Positions 1 to 6,127 of a stretch of DNA of 6,718 nucleotides are shown here, piece by piece. Location: assembly GCA_017848075.1 (NCBI GenBank), contig JAGALG010000229.1:1-6718 (forward strand), given 5' to 3'. Below the pieces are notes generated by a model. The model saw only the letters and a list, made by a program, of their open reading frames with translations, made no database searches and was not told the DNA's origin. Numbering within the stretch: position 1 is the stretch's first letter; every line of letters begins with the position of its first letter. This stretch comes from Oscillospiraceae bacterium (lineage in GTDB: Bacteria; Bacillota; Clostridia; Oscillospirales; Ruminococcaceae). Made by a program: the position numbers and the translations under genes.

Positions 1-1077
1 AGGCAGGGATTCCGGCAGAGGCTCATCCTCATTTCGCATCTGCGGAGGAGTCACAAAGACCACACCGCTGCCCGGGATCGCTTTGTTCAGCCACGGCTGG
101 ATACCCGGCAGATCCGTGCAAATCACCCGCAAACCACAGGCCATCGCCTCGATGAGCACCAGAGGCAGACCCTCATAGAAGGAAGGAAGAACGAACACAT
201 CACTGGCGTTCAGTTCCCGGGCCAACTGCTGATGACTCAGCTTGCCAAGGAAACGGACACTGCAAGGCGCCTTCTGAGCCAAACGGCAGATTTCTGTATA
301 TTCAGCGGCATTACCATAGCCGCCGGCCATGACCAGTTCCACTTTCTCCGGCTGTTCCAGATAGCTGAGGGAGCGAACCAAGCTCATAACGCCCTTTTTC
401 TCAGACAGCTTACCGGCGAAAATCAGACGAGTAATATCACTATTTTTTTCAGCCTTGATCTCCTCCTGAATGGAGAAAACATCGCTGTTATAGCCGGTGC
501 CGATGACGGTCACTTTTTCAGCAGGAACAGCGAAGGCATCGCAGATATGCAGCTTCTGCTCCTCGTGGAGGGCAAAGATGCCGTCCAGCTGCTGGATCTG
601 GCTGCGGATAAAGTCCCGCTGCCATGGATTTTTTCGGAACTGACGCAGATCAGAACCGTGGCACTGGCCATAGACAGGAATATCCGGACAGCTCTGACGC
701 AGCAGCGCACAGAGGAAGTACAGATGGTGGCAGAGGATCACATCCGGTTGGAATTCCTCTACTGCCTGCTGGATCTTTTTACGAAAAGCAGCAAAAAGCT
801 GCTGGGTCATTTCTTCGCTCAGATCGCAGTAACGGGTGCTTTCATAGGGCATCTCGTCGGACATACCGCAGACCGGGAAGGGCAGCTCCTCTGTTTTATA
901 GACCACCGGATAGACTGCAACCTGTTCCGGCAGATGGGCCACACTGTCCTCGATACTGATGCCACAGAGGATCGCCTGCTTGTGACCGGCTTTATGGAAG
1001 CCCTTGACCAGCTCGGAAAGAAAAACACCGCTGCCGGTGCTGTCTGGTTTTGGGGCACTTACACTTAATATTCTCAT
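1..1077 (-). CDS. GT4-family (group 1) glycosyltransferase, C-terminus cut by window edge
   Basis: This is a continuous open frame of 359 codons from the ATG at 1077 to the left edge, with no stop seen. The protein begins MRILSVSAPKPDSTGSGVFL. The glycine-rich loop at residues 15-20 (GSGVFL) is where GT-B enzymes contact the nucleotide sugar. Further family marks are CHGSDL at 139-144, GKLSEKKG at 222-229 (opening the C-terminal Rossmann domain) and EGLPLVLIEAMACG from 302, which gives the EX7E pair E302/E310 of retaining GT4 enzymes. Perhaps 20-50 residues are missing. No signal peptide or membrane segment is visible, so it is probably cytosolic. A GAGGG ribosome site lies about 7 bases upstream of the start. 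The donor and acceptor cannot be told from sequence. Its position divergent to the glycogen operon, with a matching promoter, hints at a role in alpha-glucan or other polysaccharide synthesis, but that is inference. It is not GlgA: it lacks the GlgA N-terminal signature. Confidence 0.9.
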   Translation of the reverse strand, partial: MRILSVSAPKPDSTGSGVFLSELVKGFHKAGHKQAILCGISIEDSVAHLPEQVAVYPVVYKTEELPFPVCGMSDEMPYESTRYCDLSEEMTQQLFAAFRKKIQQAVEEFQPDVILCHHLYFLCALLRQSCPDIPVYGQCHGSDLRQFRKNPWQRDFIRSQIQQLDGIFALHEEQKLHICDAFAVPAEKVTVIGTGYNSDVFSIQEEIKAEKNSDITRLIFAGKLSEKKGVMSLVRSLSYLEQPEKVELVMAGGYGNAAEYTEICRLAQKAPCSVRFLGKLSHQQLARELNASDVFVLPSFYEGLPLVLIEAMACGLRVICTDLPGIQPWLNKAIPGSGVVFVTPPQMRNEDEPLPESLP

Positions 1078-1104
1078 GGGGAACCCTCACTCTTTTTGAT
1101 GTAC

Positions 1105-1138
1105 TCTTTATCATAGCACTTCCAAAATAAGGACGCAA
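1105..1138 (-). promoter_or_regulatory. Sigma-A-type promoter of the glycosyltransferase gene
   Basis: Read on the minus strand, TTGCGT (1138-1133) is a -35 box, followed by a 17-base spacer and TATGAT (1115-1110) as the -10 box, with an extended-10 TG one base upstream (TGCTATGAT). The predicted start of transcription is near 1103, leaving a leader of about 25 bases before the ATG at 1077. The 17 bases AAGTGCTATGATAAAGA covering the -10 are identical to those in the glgB promoter. Confidence 0.72.
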
Positions 1139-1339
1139 GCAGATTGGAAGAATTTAACTATGAAACTTTCTTATGGATGGTCTTCGACAAATTGCGGCAG
1201 GAAAGCTGTGTTAAGATAGAAAGACATAGAAAAAATTTATCAGCTTTTTCAAATTGAGATCGATTTTACTGGTAATATATCCAAATTCCACAAAATAATT
1301 TCACGCTATTCCTTTGCTTTTATCGGAAAATACCACAAT

Positions 1340-1355
1340 TTGCTTGAAAAAGCAA
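1340..1355. promoter_or_regulatory. Perfect 6-bp inverted repeat overlapping the glgB -35 box (possible operator)
   Basis: TTGCTT (1340-1345), a GAAA spacer and AAGCAA (1350-1355) form a 16-base dyad that covers the -35 hexamer TTGAAA. Its position would let a dimeric regulator block RNA polymerase. It does not match the central CG of LacI/CcpA-type operators, so no regulator can be named. A short dyad of this kind can also occur by chance in A+T-rich DNA. Confidence 0.3.
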
Positions 1356-1372
1356 TAGGAAAGTGCTATGAT
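1344..1372 (+). promoter_or_regulatory. Sigma-A-type promoter of the glgBCDA operon
   Basis: TTGAAA (1344-1349) and TATGAT (1367-1372) are separated by 17 bases, and TG at 1364-1365 makes an extended -10. The predicted transcription start is around 1379, giving a short leader that already contains the AGGAGG ribosome site (1384-1389) of glgB. This is the best promoter in the window and the likely driver of glgB, glgC, glgD and glgA, since no clear terminator or comparably strong internal promoter is seen between those genes. Confidence 0.78.
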
Positions 1373-1399
1373 AAAGAATGTATAGGAGGCTGATGTTTT

Positions 1400-3289
1400 A
1401 TGAGCGCATTCAGCAAGCGAAATGAACTGCCTCTGACCCTGTTCCATCAGGGAGGGAACCACCGGGCATATGATCTGCTGGGCAGCAAGGCTGCCAGAAG
1501 AAAAAATGCTGCCGGTGTGCTTTTCCGCGTTTGGGCACCTCACGCCAGCAATGTTTCGGTAGTGGGCGCCTTCAATGAATGGAAACACGGAGCAAACCCC
1601 ATGGAACAGCTGAGCGAGCAGGGTGTCTGGGAAGCCTTCGTTCCCGGCATCAAACAGGGCGAGGCTTATGAATATAGTATTGAAACCAAAGAAGGCGAAC
1701 TCTGCCGCAGGGCAGATCCTTACGCCTATTCAGTAAAAGATGGCCATTCCCTTTATTATGATCTTTCCCGTTTTAACTGGAAGGACGAGGACTGGCTGCA
1801 GCGCCGAAAGCTGAAAAAGCATCTTGGCGAAGCGATGAATATTTACGAGGTCCATGCCGGAAGCTGGAAGCAGGATGAGGACGGCAGTCTTCTTAACTGG
1901 CGAAAACTGGCGGATCAGCTGGTGCCTTACGCAGAGGAAATGGGATACACCCATATTCAGCTGCTTCCGATAGCACAGCATAAAGCTGGCAGTTGGGGTT
2001 ATGAGGTTCTGAACTTCTATGCACCGGACAGCCGCTTCGGTACACCGAAGGACTTCATGTATCTAGTGAATAAATGCCACGAACATGACATAGGTATCAT
2101 TGTGGACTGGGTACCCGGTCATTTTCCACGGGATGAGCAAAGCTTGTGGAATTTTGATGGACAGGTCTGCTATGAATACCCGGATGAGCAATGGAACAGC
2201 TGTATTTTTGACTTCGGTAAGCCGGAGGTCAGCAGCTTCCTGATCTCCAACGCCCTTTATTGGCTGGAGAAATATCATATTGACGGTCTGCGGGTCGATT
2301 CTGTTTCTGCCATGCTGTATCGGGATTGGGGCAGAGAGCGGAGCTTCCGCAGCCATGAAAATCTGGAATCCGTGGATTTCCTGAAACGGATGAACACGGT
2401 CATTCTCAGCGAGCATCCAGATGTGCTGATGATCGCGGAGGAATCCAGCGCATGGCCTATGGTTACTAAACCGATCTATGCCGGCGGTTTGGGCTTTGAC
2501 TTCAAGTGGAACAGCGGATGGAGCCACGATATGCTGCAGTATATGTCGCTGGATCCGATCTATCGTTCCTATAACCATGATAAAATTACCTTTGGATTGA
2601 TGTATGCTTTTTCTGAGAACTTTATCCTGCCGCTGTCTCACGATGAGTTCAGCTTGGGCAAAGGTTCTCTGATCAGCCGGATGCCCGGCGAACACAGTCA
2701 GAAATTTGCTGCGGTTCGTGCTTTCCTGGGCTTTATGCTTTCTCATCCGGGTAAAAAACTGCTCTTTATGGGCAGCGAGTTTGGCCAGCTGATTGAGTGG
2801 AATGAAAATCTGCCTTTGGATTGGCAGCTGCTGGACTTCGACAGCCACCGCAAGCTGAAACAGTATGTGAAGGATCTGAATCACTTCTATCGGGACAATC
2901 GTCCTCTGTGGGAGATTGATAACTCCTGGGATGGTTTCCAGTGGTTGGTTCACGATGACCAAAGTCAGTGTGTTGTTGCCTTCCGCCGCAGTGATGAGGA
3001 TGGGGAAGATATGATCGCCATCTGTAACTTTACCCCGGTTCAGAGGGATGATTACCGCATTGGTATCCCACAGCTTCAGGACTATACCATAGCCTTCAAC
3101 TCTGACTGGGTCAAATACGGCGGCAGCGGTCTGGAGCAGCCGGATGTGATCCCGGCACAGCGCAACCCGATGCACGGAAAGCCATATTCCATTACAGTGG
3201 ATATTCCGGCACTGAGCTGTCTATACCTGAAACCACGGCAGGACCAAGCCGTTTACGATGCTGTTATTCCGGGCGAAGTACCGGACTAA
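1400..3289 (+). CDS. glgB: 1,4-alpha-glucan branching enzyme (GH13)
   Basis: GlgB (EC 2.4.1.18) cuts alpha-1,4 glucan chains and reattaches the pieces as alpha-1,6 branches during glycogen synthesis in the cytosol. The 629-residue length fits the family. Residues about 38-115 form a CBM48 module (FRVWAPHASNVSVVGAFNEW). The GH13 barrel starts near 146 (MNIYEVHAGSW). Its conserved regions are DWVPGHF (236-242), DGLRVD with nucleophile D300, MIAEE with acid/base E347, and LSHDE with transition-state stabiliser D415. A C-terminal beta domain ends near LYLKPR. AGGAGG at 1384-1389 lies 10 bases before the ATG; an ATG at 1393 is out of frame. Some motifs differ from the common form: a Gly in DWVPGHF where Ala is usual, a shortened loop around 259-272, and DEFSLGK where DEVVHGK is usual. 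All three catalytic residues are present, so activity is expected. It is the first gene of the operon, 70 bases before glgC. Confidence 0.96.
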   Translation: MSAFSKRNELPLTLFHQGGNHRAYDLLGSKAARRKNAAGVLFRVWAPHASNVSVVGAFNEWKHGANPMEQLSEQGVWEAFVPGIKQGEAYEYSIETKEGELCRRADPYAYSVKDGHSLYYDLSRFNWKDEDWLQRRKLKKHLGEAMNIYEVHAGSWKQDEDGSLLNWRKLADQLVPYAEEMGYTHIQLLPIAQHKAGSWGYEVLNFYAPDSRFGTPKDFMYLVNKCHEHDIGIIVDWVPGHFPRDEQSLWNFDGQVCYEYPDEQWNSCIFDFGKPEVSSFLISNALYWLEKYHIDGLRVDSVSAMLYRDWGRERSFRSHENLESVDFLKRMNTVILSEHPDVLMIAEESSAWPMVTKPIYAGGLGFDFKWNSGWSHDMLQYMSLDPIYRSYNHDKITFGLMYAFSENFILPLSHDEFSLGKGSLISRMPGEHSQKFAAVRAFLGFMLSHPGKKLLFMGSEFGQLIEWNENLPLDWQLLDFDSHRKLKQYVKDLNHFYRDNRPLWEIDNSWDGFQWLVHDDQSQCVVAFRRSDEDGEDMIAICNFTPVQRDDYRIGIPQLQDYTIAFNSDWVKYGGSGLEQPDVIPAQRNPMHGKPYSITVDIPALSCLYLKPRQDQAVYDAVIPGEVPD

Positions 3290-3304
3290 TGTTATAAAAG
3301 CTGC

Positions 3305-3326
3305 ACCTTTTGCTTTGGTGAAAGGT
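3305..3326. repeat. Short inverted repeat in the glgB-glgC gap
   Basis: ACCTTT (3305-3310) and AAAGGT (3321-3326) are perfect complements around a 10-base loop. No T-run follows, so it is not a standard terminator. It could be a weak mRNA hairpin between glgB and glgC, for example a processing or stabilising element, or it may be chance. Confidence 0.25.
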
Positions 3327-3359
3327 ACATAAGATTATAAACTGAGAGGAAGGATCTGT

Positions 3360-4577
3360 ATGATTTCCAAAAAGGAATGGATCGCAATGCTGCTGGCAGG
3401 CGGTCAGGGCAGCCGTCTTTACGCGCTGACCCGTAATCTTGCGAAACCGGCCGTACCATATGGCGGCAAATACCGTATCATCGATTTCCCGCTGTCCAAC
3501 TGTGTAAACTCCGGCATTGATACCGTCGGCGTTCTGACCCAGTATCAGCCATTGCTGCTCAACGAGTACATCGGCAACGGTCAGCCTTGGGACTTGGACC
3601 GTGTACACGGCGGCGTTTTTGTGCTTCCTCCATACCAGAAGAGCGCAAACTCCGACTGGTACACCGGTACTGCTAACGCAATTTATCAGAATATCACCTT
3701 TATGGACCGTTATCAGCCGGAATATGTGGTGATCCTGTCCGGTGACCATATTTACAAAATGGACTACTCCGAAATGCTGGCTTACCATAAAGAGAAAAAC
3801 GCAGACTGCACCATCGCTGTTATGGAAGTTCCAATGGAAGAGGCATCCCGCTTTGGTATTATGGCTACCAACGAAGATGGTAAAGTTTATGAGTTCCAGG
3901 AGAAACCAAAACAGCCAAAGAGCAATCTGGCTTCCATGGGTATTTACATCTTCACCTACTCCAAGCTGAGAAAATATCTGGTGGAGGATGAAGCAAATCC
4001 GGAATCTGAAAACGACTTTGGTAAAAATATCATTCCAAATATGCTGGGCGACGATCAGCGTTTGTTTGCTTGGCCATTTGCCGGCTACTGGAAAGATGTT
4101 GGTACCATTGATTCTCTGTGGGAAGCAAATATGGACCTGCTGAACCCAAGTGTTCCGCTGGACCTTTACGACGATTCCTGGAAGATCTACGCTCGTAACC
4201 CGGTAATGCCTCCACAGTATGTATCCGACAGCGCAGTTGTCAGAAATTCTATGGTTTCCGAAGGCTGCGAAGTACATGGTGAGGTAGACTTCTCCATTCT
4301 GTTCCCTGGCGTAACCGTTGAGGAGGGCGCAAGCATCCACGACAGTATCATCATGCCGGGCAGTGTAGTGAAAAAAGGTGCTACGGTAGAGTATGCTATC
4401 GTTGCGGAAAATACCGTGATCGATGAAAATGCAAAAGTCGGCTCCCGTCCATCTGAAACCGAGGGCGAATGGGGTGTTGCAGTTGTTGGTGCCGGCGTTC
4501 ATGTAGGCAAAAATGCTCGTGTTGCCGCAAAAGCTATGATCGAGCAGAATGTTCCGGAGGTGTGTGACCATGAGTAA
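3360..4577 (+). CDS. glgC: Glucose-1-phosphate adenylyltransferase (ADP-glucose pyrophosphorylase), catalytic subunit
   Basis: GlgC (EC 2.7.7.27) makes ADP-glucose and pyrophosphate from ATP and glucose-1-phosphate, the committing step of bacterial glycogen synthesis. The protein has 405 residues, normal for the family. The nucleotidyltransferase domain shows GGQGSRL at 14-20 (nucleotide loop), LAKPAVPYGG with K29, SGDHIYKMDY at 127-136 including the metal-binding D129, the sugar-phosphate EKP at 181-183 and GYWKDVGT at 242-249. From about 285 to the end are left-handed beta-helix hexapeptide repeats used for oligomerisation and allosteric control. The start is fixed by GAGAGGAAGG ending 6 bases before the ATG and by the family-typical short N-terminus. 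Its stop lies inside the start of glgD. All expected catalytic residues are visible, so this is the active member of the GlgC/GlgD pair. Confidence 0.97.
   Translation: MISKKEWIAMLLAGGQGSRLYALTRNLAKPAVPYGGKYRIIDFPLSNCVNSGIDTVGVLTQYQPLLLNEYIGNGQPWDLDRVHGGVFVLPPYQKSANSDWYTGTANAIYQNITFMDRYQPEYVVILSGDHIYKMDYSEMLAYHKEKNADCTIAVMEVPMEEASRFGIMATNEDGKVYEFQEKPKQPKSNLASMGIYIFTYSKLRKYLVEDEANPESENDFGKNIIPNMLGDDQRLFAWPFAGYWKDVGTIDSLWEANMDLLNPSVPLDLYDDSWKIYARNPVMPPQYVSDSAVVRNSMVSEGCEVHGEVDFSILFPGVTVEEGASIHDSIIMPGSVVKKGATVEYAIVAENTVIDENAKVGSRPSETEGEWGVAVVGAGVHVGKNARVAAKAMIEQNVPEVCDHE
4556..4560 (+). promoter_or_regulatory. Ribosome binding site that sets the glgD start
   Basis: GGAGG lies inside the last codons of glgC, 9 bases before the ATG at 4570. 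It selects that ATG over the in-frame ATG at 4549, which has no ribosome site and would add seven residues (MFRRCVT) not expected in GlgD. Placing the site within glgC suggests translational coupling of the two subunits. Confidence 0.8.
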
Positions 4578-5682
4578 AGTTCTTGGAATTGTCTTTTCCA
4601 ACATGCATGAAACTTCCATGGGCGATTTGACTGAAAACCGTACCATGGCTTCTGTCCCATTCGGAGGCCGCTACCGCATGATCGACTTCATGCTGTCCAA
4701 TCTGGTAAACTCCGGTATCCATGATGTTGGTATTATTACCAAAAATAACTATCAGACTTTGATGAACCATGTGGGCAACGGTAAAGAGTGGGATCTTTCC
4801 CGCAAAAAAGGCGGTTTGTCCATTCTGCCTCCATATGGCCGCTCTGAAGCAGGCGTGTTCCGCGGCAGAATCGAAGCGCTGGCCGGTATCAAACAGTACA
4901 TTAATGATTCCAGTGCAGAATATGTGATTATGACCGACTGCGATACCATCGCTAATGTTGCTTATGATGATATTCTGGCTTACCACCAGGCAAAAGATGC
5001 TGATATTACGATTGTATACCAGCACAAACAGGTTGCAAAATCCCAGAGAAACAATACAACGGTGATCAAACTGGATGAAAACCATCGTGTTTATGATGTA
5101 GTAAAAGACCACGCGGAAGAAGAAGGAAATGTATTCCTTGACATCATCGTGATCCGTAAAACTCTGCTGGAGCGCATTATTACCGAAGGTCAGGCTCGCG
5201 GTAAAGTGAGCTTCACTCAGGAAGTGCTGCAGGGTCAGAAAGACAATCTGCGCATCTTCGGTTACGACTTCAAAGGCTACATCGGCGACATCAAATCCAT
5301 CGAAGCATACTACAAATGCTCCATGGATCTGCTGGATAAAAATGTTCGCAACCAGCTGTTCCCAGCTCATCGTCCGGTTTATACCCGTGTTCGCGACGAA
5401 GTTCCGGTTCGCTATGGCGTAGATGCCAAAGTAAGCCACTCTATGTTGGCTGACGGCTGCATCATCGAAGGCGAAGTAGAGAACTCCATCATCTTCCGTG
5501 GCGTAAAAGTTGGCAAGGGCGCAAAAGTAAAGAACTGCGTTCTGATGGAAGGCACCGTTGTTGGCGAAAACGCAAAACTGGAGTGTGTCATCTCCGATAA
5601 AAATGTTATCTTCCGCAATTCCCGTACTCTGACCGGCTGCGAGACCTATCCGATCGTAATCGGTAAAGGCCGCTCCGTTTAG
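4570..5682 (+). CDS. glgD: GlgD, non-catalytic or regulatory subunit of ADP-glucose pyrophosphorylase
   Basis: GlgD is a paralogue of GlgC that forms a mixed complex with it in Firmicutes and modulates its activity. From the ATG at 4570 the protein has 370 residues. It keeps the fold, including VPFGGRYRMIDFMLSNLVNS at 29-48, which matches GlgC VPYGGKYRIIDFPLSNCVNS, and a C-terminal beta-helix from about 270. Active-site motifs are lost: the GGxGxRL loop is replaced by NMHETSMGDL, SGDHIYKMDY by MTDCDTIANV (121-130), the EKP sugar-phosphate motif is absent, and GYWKDVGT reads GYIGDIKS (226-233). This pattern identifies GlgD rather than a second GlgC. It overlaps glgC by 8 bases (4570-4577), which favours matched production of both subunits. 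A start at 4549 is possible but unlikely. Confidence 0.94.
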   Translation: MSKVLGIVFSNMHETSMGDLTENRTMASVPFGGRYRMIDFMLSNLVNSGIHDVGIITKNNYQTLMNHVGNGKEWDLSRKKGGLSILPPYGRSEAGVFRGRIEALAGIKQYINDSSAEYVIMTDCDTIANVAYDDILAYHQAKDADITIVYQHKQVAKSQRNNTTVIKLDENHRVYDVVKDHAEEEGNVFLDIIVIRKTLLERIITEGQARGKVSFTQEVLQGQKDNLRIFGYDFKGYIGDIKSIEAYYKCSMDLLDKNVRNQLFPAHRPVYTRVRDEVPVRYGVDAKVSHSMLADGCIIEGEVENSIIFRGVKVGKGAKVKNCVLMEGTVVGENAKLECVISDKNVIFRNSRTLTGCETYPIVIGKGRSV

Positions 5683-5711
5683 TCGCTGTATGATAGCTTC
5701 TTATTAAGTGA

Positions 5712-5718
5712 AAGAAGG
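5712..5718 (+). promoter_or_regulatory. Ribosome binding site that sets the glgA start
   Basis: AAGAAGG ends 7 bases before the ATG at 5726, whose product begins MKILYLSSEA as glycogen synthases do. An in-frame GTG at 5708 would place this purine-rich site inside the coding region and lacks its own site, so 5726 is preferred. Confidence 0.75.
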
Positions 5719-5725
5719 TTGTGCC

Positions 5726-6127
5726 ATGAAAATTTTATATTTATCCAGTGAAGCAAGACCCTTCATTGCTTCCGGCGGTCTGGCTGATGTAGCTGGTTCT
5801 CTGCCTAACGCCCTCTGTGCGCTGGGTCATGACTGCCGTGTGGTTCTGCCGCTGTACAGCGACATCAAACCGGAATGGCGGGAAAAAATGACCTTCCTGT
5901 GCAACTTCAATGTTGCTTTGGCATGGAGAAACCAGTACTGCGGTGTGTACACCATCACTCACAATGGTGTGACCTACTATCTGCTGGACAACGAGTACTA
6001 CTTCAAGAGAAACGGTCTCTACGGCTACTATGATGACCATGAGCGCTTTGCGTTCTTCTCCAGAGCAGCAGTAGAGCTGATCTCCATTACGAATTGGATG
6101 TGGCTGGAATCCAGTTTGCAAAACTGA
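5726..6127 (+). pseudogene. glgA: Glycogen (starch) synthase, GT5, N-terminal fragment truncated at a junction
   Basis: GlgA (EC 2.4.1.21) adds glucose from ADP-glucose to growing alpha-1,4 glucan chains. The fragment starts MKILYLSSEARPFIASGGLA, the standard N-terminus with the sugar-nucleotide loop SGGLADVAGSLP at 16-27. It continues through CRVVLPLYSDI, the NGVTYYLLDNEYYF segment and DDHERFAFFSRAAVEL (104-119). After about residue 120 the expected sequence (normally PD-IH-NDW next) is replaced by ITNWMWLESSLQN and a TGA at 6125-6127. The frame is 133 residues against about 475 for the family, so the acceptor domain and the whole C-terminal catalytic domain are missing. The tail is read antisense to repA. 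The loop has Ala-Ser where E. coli GlgA has Lys-Thr before GGLADV. The gene follows glgD by 43 bases with no terminator. It cannot encode a working synthase as it stands. Confidence 0.9.

Larger units (their letters stand above)
1078..1399. other. Divergent intergenic region between the glycosyltransferase and glgB
   Basis: These 322 A+T-rich bases separate two divergently transcribed genes. Each end carries a recognisable promoter close to its gene (1105-1138 on the minus strand, 1344-1372 on the plus strand). The middle (about 1140-1330) has A/T runs and short imperfect inverted repeats, such as GAAAAA at 1229-1234 against TTTTTC at 1245-1250, but no convincing gene, RNA element or terminator. 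A minus-strand open frame across 1301-1588 overlaps the glgB start and has no ribosome site or family resemblance. Confidence 0.75.

Noticed and set aside
232..1068. Plus-strand open frame of 278 codons
   Set aside because: It is antisense to the glycosyltransferase, which shows clear GT4 motifs on the minus strand. The plus-strand product resembles nothing and has no ribosome site.
1254..1281. Second promoter upstream of glgB (TTGAGA, 16 bases, TATATC)
   Set aside because: Poor -10 match in A+T-rich DNA, and a far better promoter lies at 1344-1372.
2063..3175. Long minus-strand open frame opposite glgB
   Set aside because: The glgB frame is unambiguous. The antisense frame is open because of codon bias and has no family motif.
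3305..3326. Rho-independent terminator between glgB and glgC
   Set aside because: The stem is only 6 bp and no T-run follows. The glg genes are best read as one operon.
3310..3341. Internal promoter before glgC (TTGCTT ... TATAAA)
   Set aside because: The spacing is about 20 bases for the best -10 candidate and 14 for the other. Too weak to call.
4549..4569. Upstream ATG as glgD start
   Set aside because: It has no ribosome site, and the GGAGG at 4556-4560 would lie within the coding sequence. The ATG at 4570 gives the family-typical N-terminus.
3264..5439. Two long minus-strand open frames (3264-4646 and 4534-5439) opposite glgC and glgD
   Set aside because: Both mirror highly biased coding sequence of intact, motif-complete genes. 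Their similarity to each other only reflects the glgC/glgD paralogy. No ribosome sites or promoters support them.
5708..5725. GTG as glgA start
   Set aside because: It adds six residues before the standard MKILYLSSEA start and would swallow the ribosome site at 5712-5718.
6028..6084. Novel C-terminal tail of RepA and novel C-terminal tail of GlgA (6086-6127)
   Set aside because: Each tail is simply the other gene read antisense across the junction, not a genuine domain fusion.
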